Numbered from the stretch's first letter, positions 22,868 through 34,604 are shown. The stretch: DNA of 45,000 bases from Neocallimastix lanati (nom. inval.) (GCA_016946835.1 JACVTC010000025.1:1305001-1350000), one strand, 5' to 3'. Notes: generated by a model not told the origin, from the letters alone. Program-made: numbers and translations.

Positions 22868-22908
22868 TTAATTAAAAAAAAAAAATAATAGTACTTATTT
22901 ATTAAATT

Positions 22909-22949
<41 letters not shown>

Positions 22950-23276
22950 ATTTATTTATACAATATAATGTTTTTTATAATAATTATTATTATTATTTAA
23001 TATAATTATAAGATAACAAATTTTTATTTATTTTAAGACAATTTATTTAAAGTATACTTAAATGAATGAAATAATATATATTTTATAACTTTCTCTTCAT
23101 CTAATATAAAATAACTATAAACAATCAAAAAAAAATTTATTATATCCTAAATTATTTCCTAAATAATATATTAATCCTAATTGAAGAGAATATATATAAA
23201 TATGTACGAATAAATAATTAATTAACAAAATTACTAAACACCACTACTTATAAATTATTTTTTTTACACAGCACAT

Positions 23277-23293
23277 CCCCGATATCTCCACCA
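23277..23293 (-). promoter_or_regulatory. Candidate tRNA primer-binding site
   Basis: Five bases inside the 5' LTR, the minus strand reads TGGTGGAGATATCGGGG. This is the complement of a tRNA 3' end of the form ...CCCCGATATCTCCACCA: terminal CCA, discriminator A, acceptor strand and T-stem in proportion. The tRNA identity cannot be named without the genome's tRNA set. Confidence 0.6.
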
Positions 23294-23298
23294 ATTTT

Positions 23299-23684
23299 TG
23301 ATATGCGGGACTTTTATGTGCAATAATTTATAAGCAGTGGGTTTTAAATAATAGTAGTTTAGTAAATTTTATTAATAAAATTATAATATTTGTACAATTA
23401 AAATAATAATTCTAATTCCTAAAATTTTACAAGAGAGTCCTCTATTTCTAATATAAATAATCTAATCTATTTATAAGAAATAGGTAATATATTAATTATA
23501 TATTCTAATATATAGAATTATATAAATTTTATATGAAATAAAGTATTACAATTATTATAATTATAATAATACATATTGAAATAAAATAAAATAAAATAAT
23601 TATTATCAAAAAGATATAAATTTAATATTTAATAATTAATATTAAATATACAAATATGTTACTACACATATTTGTTTTATATCA
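23299..23684 (-). repeat. LTR-B (5' LTR), 386 bp
   Basis: Begins TGATATGCGGG and ends TTTTATATCA, followed by CTAA and then LTR-C. The 293 bp from 23392 to 23684 are identical to LTR-A. The first 93 bp differ from LTR-A by more than ten changes and small indels. Confidence 0.9.
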
Positions 23685-23688
23685 CTAA

Positions 23689-24574
23689 TGATATGAGGGA
23701 CTTTTACCATAATTTATAAGCAATGGGTTTTTAAATCATGGTTGCTTAGTAAAATTTATTAATAAAATTATAATATTCGTATTCCAATTAAAATAATCAT
23801 TTTAATTTCTAAAATTTACGAGAGAGTCTTCCAATTAAAATAATGATTCTAATTCCTAAAATTTATAAGAGAGTCTTCCATTTCTAGGGAGTGTTGCATT
23901 TTGAAACGTGGCTTTTAAATTAAAATTTGATTTATAATTTAACGGTATATTTTTTTTCTTTTTTAAATGATTGTAAATAAATAAATAAATAAATAAATAA
24001 AAATAGAAATAAATATAAATAGGTTAATTTTTAACATTAAAAAAAAAAAAAATTTTCTCATCAAGACATTATTTATAATAAATATTTATTATTATTTTAA
24101 CGAAAAATATTAACAAAATATCTTTAAAATTAAATATTATTATATATTTAATTTTATATTTTGTTAGTATTTTAACAAAAAATACTAAAATATATTTTTA
24201 AAATTAAATATTATTATATATTATTGTAATAAAAGATATTAAAGTATGTTTATTAAAAATTGTTAAATATTTATTTCATTATTTTATTTATTTACTAAAA
24301 ATTTAAGTATTATTATTTATTTATTAATTATAATTTAAGCCACCCTTACATCAACGGTTTTTTAAAATAAGCCGCATTTCATATAAAGCCACGTTCCCAA
24401 ATGCAATATTCCGAAATGCAACATTGCGAAATACACCCCTATTTCTAATATAAATAATTTAATCTCTTGATAAGAAATTGAAATAGGTAATATATTAATT
24501 ATATATTCTAATATATAGAATTCTATTATAACTTTTATATGAATAAAAGTATTATAATTATTATTGTTATTAAG
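23689..24574 (-). repeat. LTR-C, solo or truncated LTR, split by a MITE
   Basis: Begins TGATATGAGGG immediately after the CTAA of the neighbouring element and matches LTR-A perfectly for 93 bp. It then carries an internal ~58-bp duplication (AATTAAAATAATxATT... twice, before GAGAGTCTTCC). It is interrupted at 23886-24440 and resumes with ATTTCTAATATAAATAAT until about 24574, where similarity to the LTR stops. The last ~110 bp of the LTR are missing. Confidence 0.85.
23886..24440. mobile_element. 555-bp MITE inserted in LTR-C
   Basis: Left end AGGGAGTGTTGCATTTTG, then AACGTGGCTT. Right end, on the other strand, AGGGGTGTATTTCGCAATG, then TTGCATTTCGG and AACGTGGCTT. ATTTCT flanks both sides (23880-23885 and 24441-24446), and the uninterrupted target is present in LTR-A and LTR-B (CTATTTCTAATATAAA). 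The interior is A/T with no frame. The ends resemble the 5041-5266 MITE. Confidence 0.85.
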
Positions 24575-25150
24575 TGAATGTGGTTAATTTCGCCAATTTT
24601 TATAATACAATTTTTCAATACGCCATTTATTTTTAATGGCTTGTAAAATTTTTTGTTAACGCCATAAAAAATTTTAATAAAATTATATGTAAAAAAAATA
24701 AATGTATAAATAAATAAGCAAACAAATAAATAAATAAATTTAGAATGTAATAAGTATATAAAATAAAAATAAATAGTAGAATATGAATATAAAGTACAGA
24801 TTGAATAAAATAAAATAAAATAAAATAAATAGTAGAATATAAATATAAGTACAGATTGAATAAAATAAAATAAAATAAATATCTAATATTTTTTTTTACT
24901 ATAGAATATTACAGATCAATGTTTTAGAAATGAAAATTTTTTACATTTTTATTGTATTCAATTGATGATGTAATTTAATATATTAAACAATATTATTGAT
25001 TGTTAATAATATCATTAAATATAAATGATTTTTTGCTTTCTAACATATATAATTAAATAAAACATTTTATTTTTAAAAATAAATTGTCTTTAATATTTTT
25101 TAATAAAAAATAATGATATATATTTAATTTATTTTATTTTATATACTTGT
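24575..25150. other. A/T DNA with inverted copies of the neighbouring minisatellite
   Basis: 24575-24670 holds phrases like GGTTAATTTCGCCAATTT and AATACGCCATTTATTTTTAATGGC, resembling degenerate MITE or MULE ends. 24760-24885 carries two AGTAGAATATxAATATAAAGTACAGATTG units with (AAAAT)n, the reverse complement of the units at 25.2-26.3 kb. No gene. Confidence 0.55.
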
Positions 25151-25159
25151 ACTTTTATA

Positions 25160-26290
25160 TTATTACATTCAATATTTATTTAATTTTATTTTATTTTATT
25201 TTATTTTATTCAATCTGTACTTTAATATTTAATATTCTACTTTTTATTTTATTTTATTTTATTCAATCTGTACTTTAATATTTAATATTCTACTTTTTAT
25301 TTTATTTTATTTTATTCAATCTGTACTTTAATATTTAATATTCTACTTTTTATTTTATTTTATTTTATTCAATCTGTACTTTAATATTTAATATTCTACT
25401 TTTTATTTTATTTTATTTTATTCAATCTGTACTTTAATATTTAATATTCTACTTTTTATTTTATTTTATTTTATTCAATCTGTACTTTAATATTTAATAT
25501 TCTACTTTTTATTTTATTTTATTTTATTTTATTTTATTTTATTCAATCTGTACTTTATATTTATATTTCTACTATTTATTTTATTTTATTTTATTTTATT
25601 TTATTTTATTTTATTTTATTTTATTTTATTTTATTTTATTTTATTTTATTTTATTTTATTTTATTTTATTTTATTTTATTTTATTTTATTTTATTTTATT
25701 TTATTTTATTTTATTTTATTTTATTTTATTTTATTTTATTTTATTTTATTTTATTATATTTTATTTTATTTTATTCAATCTGTACTTATATTTATATTTC
25801 AACTATTTATTTTATTTTATTTTATTTTATTTTATTATATTTTATTTTATTTTATTCAATCTGTACTTATATTTATATTTCAACTATTTATTTTATTTTA
25901 TTTTATTTTATTTTATTTTATTTTATTTTATTTTATTTTATTTTATTTTATTTTATTTTATTTTATTTTATTTTATTTTATTTTATTTTATTTTATTTTA
26001 TTTTATTTTATTTTATTTTTTATTTTATTCAATCTGTATTATATATTCATATTCTACTATTTATTTTATTTTATTTTATTTTATTTTATTTTATTTTATT
26101 TTATTTTATTCAATCTGTACTTTAATATTTAATATTCTACTTTTTGTTTTATTTTATTTTATTTTATTTTATTTTATTCAATCTGGACTTTAATATTTAA
26201 TATTCTACTTTTTGTTTTATTTTATTTTATTTTATTTTATTTTACTCAATCTGTACTTTAATATTTAATATTCTACTTTTTAATTAATTT
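25160..26290. repeat. 53-bp minisatellite and ATTTT pentanucleotide satellite
   Basis: The motif CAATCTGTACTTTAATATTT recurs at 25211, 25264, 25317, 25370 and so on at 53-bp steps, then more widely to about 26250, roughly 13 times. Between copies run (ATTTT)n blocks, the longest about 180 bp uninterrupted (25572-25753). Together with inverted units at 24.76-24.89 kb it can form a large hairpin. Confidence 0.92.
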
Positions 26291-26446
26291 GTATACTTGT
26301 ACTTACTATTGCATTCTTTATTTATTTATTTTTTTTATAAATAATTGAAAAACTAATTTTTCAAAATTAGTATTTAGAATAATATTGAATAATTAATATA
26401 ATAATTTTAATTATATAATTAAAAAATAATTTATAAAAATATAGAA

Positions 26447-27478
26447 ATGGAAAAAAATCTTATTATTGATATAAGTGAGTCTAACAAAGGAAAAAAATAA
26501 ATTATTATTAATAAAAAATATAAATTTAATTTTTCATATATATATATATAAGAAAAGATAATTCAAAAGTTTATGTACAGAAATAAATGTAAATCTTTTA
26601 TTATTTTAAATGATAAGAAAGAAATCTTAAAACATGATAGTTCAAATTATCATCCTGAAAAAGAATAAGATGTATCTCTATCTATAATGAAACATAAAAT
26701 TAAAGATGGAATTGAAAAAAAGTTCAATTCCTTATGGTATAAAAATAAAACCCCTATATAATAAAATTTCTAAAGAAATGAGATTTATATGTCCAGAATA
26801 TAATTCAATTAAATCCCAAATATCAAGAAATTTAAATAAAAACTACCATCCAATGTAACAACATTTACTGAAATTCCTAATGAATCTAAATATTATAAAA
26901 CAAAGTGAGGTGAAAATTTTATGATATTCAAAAAATATTAATTTAATAATTTTTCAATCTTCTTTTCAAGTAAAATTATTTAGGGAATATAATGATGATA
27001 TATTTGTTGATGGTACATTTTTTATTGCCCCTAAATTTAGTTATCAAATATTTATTACAAGAATTTACGCTAAAGAATTAGATAGTTTTTACACTACTTC
27101 TTTTGCAATATTACAAAATAAAGAACAAGAAACATATAAAATATTTAAAAAATTAAAAAAAAAAAAATGCTAATACATGTAACAATAATATTATAATTGC
27201 AGAATCAATAGTTAATTTATTTCCAGCAATACCATCTTATTATAAATTAATAGATAAATTAAATGAACTTGAACATTTACCATATTATGATTATCAAAGA
27301 AAAATAAGAGGAATTTGGAAAATAAAAAAAAAGAGCAATAAATAAAGCTAATGAAATCAGTGTCTTAATTGAACGCTACAAAAATATTGAAACCAAGTTA
27401 ATTGATATTAAATGTGATAGAAATAATACTATTAATTTGTGGTTTGATTGTTTAACTGATTTAAATAATATAATATAA
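26447..27478 (+). pseudogene. MULE transposase relic with FLYWCH-like N-terminus, copy 1
   Basis: Starts MEKNLIIDISESNKGKK; later readable parts include the MULE core IFVDGTFFIAP, then FSYQIFITRIY and FYTTSFAILQNK. The C-terminal part (YYDYQRKIRGIWKIKKK) aligns with copy 2. About 400 bp present in copy 2 between the core and the C-terminus are missing. There are stops and frameshifts throughout. In MULE transposases (DDE type) the Asp of VDGTF is the first catalytic residue. No function is retained. Confidence 0.8.
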
Positions 27479-29596
27479 ATATTATTTTATAATAAATAAT
27501 TAAGAAATGAAGAATAACCAAACGAAATAATCAGAATTCTGTCATTCAAAAATTTAATATATAAAGCTTATTAAATTTATACAGTTTAAATAAATATTCA
27601 AATACGTCTCTATAATTAATAATTTTATCATTATAATTATTATTTTTTTTTTAATAACATTTAAATAAAAGAATTATTATTAATAATATTTATATTTTTA
27701 ATAACATTTATATTTTTATATAATTTTTTTATTAATAGCATTTAAATAAAAGAATTAAAATCATAAAATCTAACCATTATATGATTTATTTAATTATTCA
27801 CTTAATAATTCATTTAAAAATTGAAATAACAAAATAATACAATAAAATAATATTATGTAGCATAGTATAGCTATAGCCACAAATTTATATATCACGTGAA
27901 AAAATTGGTGTAATGCAACCTCCCTATAAAATATCTTTACAAATATCTGTTTAAATAAATAATAAATTGATAAATAATAAATAAATAAAAAAATAATAAT
28001 ATAAACAGTATTGCTATGATTATAAAAGGATTATCATTAATAATAATAATGACGATTAAATATTATAAATAGTATTATTATTATTTACAAATATATATAT
28101 AAATGAATTAATAAAAATAATATTTACCTACTTAAGAAAAATGTAAAAAAAGTTTTTCTTATAGTATTTTATAAATTAATAATAAATAATATATAATAAA
28201 TAATAAATAAATAATATAAACTGTAGCAATAATTACAGAAACATCAATAATAATATTTTTATAATAACGATGAAAATTATAAATAGTTATTAAATATAAA
28301 AAAAATATAAAATTATAGTATAAAAATTTTTATACTTTATATAATAAAAAATATAATAAACTTATAAATACTTGATATTTATCAGTTACACTAAAAAAAA
28401 GGAATTATTTAAAATATAGAAGAATTAAAAAAAATAAGATTTGGATAATTAATCTTCATTTAAAGTATATATAATTAAAAATATGTTGTAACGAAATCTT
28501 TGATAAATTTTAGAAATTATCTTAATTTTAATATAGAATTAAAAAGTGATAATTTCTATTTATTTTAATAATAACTGTATAAGTTATTTATGAATTAAAA
28601 ATGTTTTATTAAAAATAACACTAAAAATTTGGTTTATTAGAACACTTGTTTTCTAATATTTTATTTTATAAATCTTTTATTAAAATTTATTAAACATTAT
28701 AAAAATTAAAAGTGATTATTAAAATTATAAAATTAATTAATAATAATAATAATAATAATATTTACATGAAATATTTACAAGTATTTATATTTTTCTTTAA
28801 AATTAAACTATTTATAATTTATAAATAAAAAGAATAATTAAATAAAATAAAAGTAATAAAATTAATAATAAAATAAATAATTAATAATAAAATAAATAAA
28901 TTTGTTTATTATAAAAATAATTAAAAATATTTTGTTATTTAAATTAATTAATTTTGTTATTATAAAAATATTATTTAATTATAAAATTAATTATAAAAAT
29001 TATTATAAAACTAATTATAAAAATTAATTATTTTATTTTAAATTTAATCTTAATATTTTTATTTTGAAAAATATATAATATTTCTTTCATATCTGAGTAT
29101 TAATGTAATTTTTAAGTGTAATTTATTTGTTTTATTTAATTAATTAATTAATTAATTTTTAAATTTTTTTTTTTTTTTTTTTTTTATTTTATTAAATTAT
29201 TATTAAACTTGGCTAAGGTTAGTTTCGATTTTATGTATAATATATTTTTAAGATTTATTAATTTTGTTATTTATCATCTTCATGTTAAGGTTTTAGAGAA
29301 TTAAATAAAAATAAAGTAAGGAAACACAAATTTTATTTATTTATTTATTATTTTTATTTATAAATTTATTTGATTTTATTTGATTTTATTCGATGATATT
29401 TAAAAATTAGTAGCAAAATTTACAACTATTTATACTTTTTTTTCAAGGCATAAAAGTTGTTCTTGCCACTAAATTACATTTTATTATTATTTTTCTTTTT
29501 ATATATAAAAACTATTAAATTTAAATTGATTTTTATAATCAATTATATAAAATTTAATTATAACAATATAAATAAAATACATTTATAATATTAATA

Positions 29597-29653
<57 letters not shown>

Positions 29654-30160
29654 CTAATCTATCTAAAATATTACTAATAAGAATTTATTTAATTGGCTAA
29701 AATTTTTATTACAATCTGTTAAAATATTCAAATAAAAATAAAAATACTATTCTAATATAAAGGTTTTTAATAAAATAAAATATTTTTCAATATAAAATAA
29801 AACATTTCGATATAAAATTTTATAATAAAAGTTAAAATATAATATATAAATTTTTAATTATCAATATATAAAAATATTATTAATACAAATTTTCATTATT
29901 AATATAAAAATAAAAAAATAAGATTTATTATTAATATTGTTAATATAAGTTTTAAATATATAAAAATATTACTATTAATATAAGATTTAATATAAAAATT
30001 ATAAAGTTTAATATAATTTTTGATCTAATTTTTAATCTTTGAATTTAAAAATTTATTAAAGTACAAAAATAATAATGTACACATAATGTATTAGAAATAA
30101 ATCGTAGATTTAATTAAGAATGCATTATTTAGTACATTCTTATCATTCAGTTAGTAAAAT
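27479..30160. other. Gene-free A/T DNA after MULE copy 1
   Basis: Very low complexity. Near 27905-27925 the phrase GTGTAATGCAACCTCCCT resembles the right end of the MULE/MITE family and may be the right terminus of copy 1. A T tract of about 52 bases lies at 29601-29653. No coding signal on either strand. Confidence 0.5.
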
Positions 30161-30161
30161 T

Positions 30162-30234
30162 AGAACTTTGGTTCAATGGTTAGTTACATTGACCATGACC
30201 AATACTTCATGGGTTCGACTCACACCTCAACCCA
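30162..30234 (+). tRNA. tRNA-like sequence, probably a pseudogene or SINE head
   Basis: TGGTTCAATGG (30169-30179) matches the Pol III A-box, and GGTTCGACTCA (30212-30222) matches the B-box in all but the last base. They start 43 bp apart, the spacing of an intronless tRNA. Acceptor ends do not pair, the D-stem is mostly unpaired, and the T-stem has mismatches, so it is not a normal tRNA. An anticodon cannot be assigned with confidence. Confidence 0.4.
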
Positions 30235-30332
30235 TTTTGCATAAATAATTATTTTATTAATTATTTTATTAATTATTAATAATATCTTCTTGAATATTCT
30301 TTCTGTATAAAATTATAGAAAGTTAAAGATTC

Positions 30333-30356
30333 TTTCGGTTCGTAATTCAACCGAAA
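30333..30356. other. Perfect hairpin TTTCGGTT-loop-AACCGAAA
   Basis: Eight-base arms around an 8-base loop, 100 bp downstream of the tRNA-like sequence and GC-richer than its surroundings. The left arm plus loop reads GGTTCGTAATTC, B-box-like. Role unknown. Confidence 0.45.
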
Positions 30357-30689
30357 TGAATTTAGAAATTCTTATTATATAAATTATTTTATTCTTTTTG
30401 ATAAGATTCATTTTCATCAATTAAAATCTATATTCTAGAAACTTTACATTATTAATTACTACAAACATATTTCTAAATATTTCTTTAAAATTATTTTACA
30501 TGTTAAAACTGTTTTTCCGTTAAAAGTATAAATAGTGCGAACTTCACAAATGAAAATATTTTTCTTCGTGCTTTTATTAATAATAATTAACGTATAAGTA
30601 ATTCGAAATATTACCTTGTTGATTAATATTAATAATTATTTTAAATTTTATAATTAATAAAAAATATTTCTAATAAAACGAATTATTTA

Positions 30690-30780
30690 TACAGATAGTG
30701 TAAACCTATTGAGTTTTCTCCTTTCTGTGTTTCTATATCTCATCCCGCCTTTACAATAGAAGCACCTCCGTTACATATGT
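30690..30780. other. GC-richer patch before MULE copy 2
   Basis: Contains CTCATCCCGCCTTTACAATA and GCACCTCCGTTACATATG in otherwise A/T DNA, ending about 80 bp before the transposase start. It could be the element's leader or terminal region, but no matching inverted end was found. Confidence 0.35.
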
Positions 30781-30821
30781 ATTATTAAAATTAATCATTA
30801 GAATATTTAATTAGAAACTTT

Positions 30822-30857
<36 letters not shown>

Positions 30858-30861
<4 letters not shown>

Positions 30862-32314
30862 AGAAAAATCTAGAAATTGAAATAAGCAAAACTAATAGAG
30901 GAAAAAAAAACAAATTATTTTAAACAGAAAATATAAGTTTAATCTTTCATCCAAAAGAAAAGACAATTCAAAAAAAAATATAAATGTACATAATATAAAA
31001 CATTAAATCAATATCCATCTTTCATTATTTTAAATAACGAGAATCAAATCTTAGAATATGATGATTCACATAATCATCTTGAAAATATATTTGGAGCAGC
31101 TAAATCAATTGTAAAAAAATAAAATTAAAGATGAAATTTCAAATAGTTCAATTCCTTTTAATGTAAATATAAAACGTAAATAGGATGAAATTTCTCAAGG
31201 TATGGGTCTTATATGTTCAGGATAGAATTCAATTAAATCCCTAGTAACAAGAAGTAGAAGAAAACAACTACCTCCTGATATAACAACATTTGATGAAATT
31301 CCCAATGAATCAAAATATTATAAAACAAAAAGGGATGAAAATTTTATGATATTCAAAAATAATAATTTAATTGTTTTTCAATCTCCACTCCAAGCAGAAT
31401 TATTTTCTAAAAATAAACCTATTTTTGTGGATGGCACATTTTATATTGCACCTATATTTAGTTATCAAGTATTCATAACTAGAACCTATATTACAGAATT
31501 AAATTGTTTTTACACTACTTCCTTTTCTATATTAAAAAATAAAAAGCAAACAACTTATGAAATATTATTTGAAGAAATAAAAAAAAAAAAAAAAATTCTA
31601 GTAAATATAATAGTATTGAAATTACACCAAAAAATACTTCATTGCAATTTTGAAAAAGCTGTATCTAATGCTGCACAAAAAGTTTTTATTAATGTAAATA
31701 TATTAAATACTGTAAATGGCATTTTAAAAGAGCATTAGAAATTAAAAAAAAAAAAAAAAAAGAATTATGTGGTAATAAAGTAGAAAAAATAAAAGATTTA
31801 TATATTTATTATAATAATATTTCGAACCTTCCTTTCATTAATCCTGAATATATATATGATATATATAGTAAAATAAAAAGTGAGTGCCAAGAACATAATT
31901 ATGTTCAATTTTTAGAATTTTTAGAATATTTTAAAAAAATCTTATTTAATTAACTTTGAAACTGAAAATTGGAACTATTATGATAATATTGAGCATATTA
32001 CAAATAATGTTTCAGAAACTTTTAATAAATACTTAAAAAAATTATTTGCAAAAAAAACCAACTTTTTTTCAATTACTATCAGAATTGCAAAAAGAAGAAT
32101 CAAAATATTACATTGATTACAAAAGGAGAACCACTGGAATTTTAAGAAATAAAAAACAAAAAAAAATTAATAAGAACTGAGGAAATTAAAGCTTTAGTTA
32201 AATATTACAAAAATATGGAAATTCTATTAAAAAAAAAAGGAAAGTGTTAGAAATGATTTCATTGAATTATGGTTAAAATGCTTAAATGATTTAAATATAA
32301 AAATTGTTGATTAA
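30858..32314 (+). pseudogene. MULE transposase relic with FLYWCH-like N-terminus, copy 2
   Basis: The better copy, about 1.46 kb. Starts MEKNLEIEISKTNRGKK after a poly(A) tract; the FLYWCH-like part ends with the His pair in DDSHNHLEN. The intact middle frame (31346-31738) holds the MULE core: IFVDGTFYIAP (first catalytic Asp), YQVFITRTYITELNCFYTTS, and LHCNFEKAVSNAAQKVF, where functional relatives have H-x-D-F-E, so the second catalytic Asp reads Asn. Downstream frames contain NNVSETFNKYLKKLF (expected third acidic residue) and RRTTGILRNKK. At least six frameshifts or stops. MULE (pfam MULE/FLYWCH class) is secure; the element is dead. Confidence 0.85.
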
Positions 32315-32369
32315 ATAATAAATTATTAAGAAATGACAGAAAATTGACCAAACGAATTCTGTCATACAT

Positions 32370-32800
32370 AATAATAATTTTTTAATAGTAAAAATTATTT
32401 TAAAAAGAGAATAAATGAATAAATACAATAATTATTAAAGTATTTTTAATCTTTATTAGATTAGGTTAGTTTAAGAACATTAAAATATATTTTTATGATA
32501 AAATATTATTATTTTAAAAATATATTTATATAATTAAAATATTGTTATAATATTATTTTTTACAAAATATTAAAATATATCTTTATAATTAAATATATTT
32601 TTATAATTAAATATTTTAAATAATTATTTTATTACTATTTTACAAAATATTAAAATATATCTTTATAATTAAATATATTTTTATAATTAAATATTATAAA
32701 TTATTATTTTATTACTATATATATATAATAATAATTTTTTTAATAGTAAAAATTATTTTAAAAAGAGAATAAATGAATAAATACAATAATTATTAAAGTA
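32370..32800. repeat. 75-bp direct repeat flanking A/T tandem repeats
   Basis: ATAATTTTTTAATAGTAAAAATT... through AAATACAATAATTATTAAAGTA occurs at 32370-32444 and again at 32727-32800. Between them TATATCTTTATAATTAAATAT units repeat in tandem. A local duplication after the MULE. Confidence 0.8.
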
Positions 32801-32842
32801 AAAAATTATTTTGAATTTTTATTTATTTATTCATTCATTTAT

Positions 32843-32895
32843 TTATATCAATAAGCCACTTGTCGAAATGCAACTTGTCGAAATGCAATCTCCCC
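32843..32895. mobile_element. Right terminal inverted repeat of the MULE/MITE family
   Basis: Reads TATCAATAAGCCACTTGTCG then AAATGCAACTTGTCGAAATGCAATCTCCCC. It is the same terminal grammar as the right end of the 5041-5266 MITE (TATCAATACTCCACTTGTCG, AAATGCAACTTGG). Lies 530 bp after MULE copy 2 in the orientation expected for its right end. The matching left end was not found. Confidence 0.7.
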
Positions 32896-33095
32896 TACAA
32901 AAGTACAATTAAAAAATTCAATGTCAATTTAAACTAACTGAATTTTAATTATTTTTCTTAAATTGTTATTTGAATTCCTATTCCTATATGTACGTATTAC
33001 CTATTTAATATACATAATATGAACCAATCATGATGAAGAATGTATATGAATTTAATTTTTTTTTTTTTAAAATATAATTTATTAAAATAAATATA

Positions 33096-33213
33096 TTAAA
33101 AAGTGACACCTCTATATTGATGAGTACAAAGGATTTAGGTCGTACTCTCAATATATATTTATGTAAAAAGAAGGCGGCCGTATAGGTTGATGTAGATATA
33201 TATTAAAGTCAAA

Positions 33214-33233
<20 letters not shown>
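33096..33233 (+). other. GC-richer A-tailed patch, possible retroposon fragment
   Basis: A 110-bp block with GTCGTACTCTC and a GCGGCCG (NotI-like) motif stands out in pure A/T DNA and is followed by an A tract (33211-33233). One plus frame is open for about 30 codons (STKDLGRTLNIYLCKKKAAV) but matches nothing I know. The A tail suggests a retroposed fragment; no target duplication was found. Confidence 0.35.
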
Positions 33234-33250
<17 letters not shown>

Positions 33251-34604
33251 TATAAATATATTTATATTAATAATTAAGAAAAAAAAAATTTTTTTTAATT
33301 ATTAACATATTGTCGCTTTGATTTTATTATTTTTGTATAATTATTAACATATTATAAATAACACTTTTGTTTTATTATTTTTTTATAATAATATAAATTT
33401 TATAATTATTTATTGATATAACTCTAGAGAAAGTAATTGTTAGGATTCATTTATTTAAATTTATTAATTTATTATAAAATTATTTATTTAATTCTATTTC
33501 TATAATTACTTTTGAATTGATTTAATTAAAAAAAAAAAAAATTATACTTGATTTTACATTTAAAACTATTTATCAAACAACTTTCTCACACACACTTCTC
33601 TTAATTCAGAGAAAATATTTAATAATATTTCTCATAAAAACTCAAACTAATTAAATAGTTGATTATAATCAAATAACATAAAAAAAAATTAAAATTTTCT
33701 TTGAATTACGAAAAGTATTATAAATATTAATAATTATTAATTTAAATAGAGATAAATATAAAATAATAAAAATAAAAATATTGATTTATAAAATTTATTA
33801 TTTCTAATTTTTTATATAAATTATTAGTATCATTAATATTTAGAAATCAAGCCACTTATTAAGAACATTTAAAAAATCATTTGATATAAATTTGATTTAT
33901 GACATTAATTTATGTTTGAATAATAATAAAAGTTGTTTTATATTAATTAAGGTTTGAATATTTAAATTTTATATCATTATGAAAAGTTTTTTTTTCTTTA
34001 AATTTTAATTCTAATTCTAATTCTAATTCTAATTTTTAATTTTTGGTTACGATTATTAAGTTTTGTACCTTAAAAGATACCAACCTTATTATTATAAGAT
34101 ATATTATTTAATAAAAAAGAAAAAAAGAAAAAAAGAAAAAAGAAAAGAAAATTAATAAATAAAAAAATGTTAGAAATTCAATTAATAAAAAAAGAAAAAG
34201 AAAAATAGAAAAATAGAAAAAAAAAAAAAATAAACTGATAAAATTTTAAAATTTAATAATATTATGATGATATGAAAGTAAATAAAGTTAAAAATTTGAA
34301 TTTTGTTTTGAACTTCAATCATCGTTAATGCTTAAATTTGAAGGAATTTCCAATTCAATTTAAGAAGAATGATTCGATTCTAATCTAAAACTGCATTTTT
34401 AATAAATTTATTCTTTTTTTATTATTTTTTTTTTTTATTTTTTATATATATATATATATATTATTATTATTATTATTATTATTATTGTTCTCTTTATTTA
34501 TTATAGAATAATTGTTTTACAACATTTCAAATATTTTTTTTTATATTTTTTTTTTTAAATATTAATGTTTATTTTTTTTTTTTTTTTTCAATTAATAAAC
34601 ATAG
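33234..34604. other. Gene-free A/T DNA
   Basis: A/T tracts, TA runs, an A/G-rich stretch (34116-34230) and a TTCTAA repeat (34009-34040). No coding signal or RNA gene seen. Confidence 0.55.

Larger units (their letters stand above)
9899..23684 (-). mobile_element. Gag-only LTR retrotransposon, internally interrupted by a 10.3-kb tandem array
   Basis: LTRs at 9899-10281 and 23299-23684 both begin TGATATG and end ATATCA. CTAA lies just outside both (9895-9898 and 23685-23688), a 4-bp target duplication. Gag reads on the minus strand, so the 23.3-23.7 kb LTR is the 5' one. A primer-binding-site candidate follows it, then a ~430-bp leader, the gag N-terminus, the array (about 12195-22535) and the rest of gag, ending 90 bp before the 3' LTR. 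Without the array the element is about 3.4 kb and has no protease, RT, RNase H or integrase. It therefore resembles non-autonomous TR-GAG-like elements rather than a full Ty3 or Ty1 element. Gag carries a stop and a frameshift. Confidence 0.82.

Noticed and set aside
9899-23684. Assigning the LTR element to Ty3 or Ty1
   Set aside because: No RT or integrase lies inside, and the copia pol at 7.3-9.3 kb is outside the target duplication, so it cannot be used.
27893-27898. CACGTG E-box
   Set aside because: A single hexamer with no gene nearby; inside a decayed transposon end.
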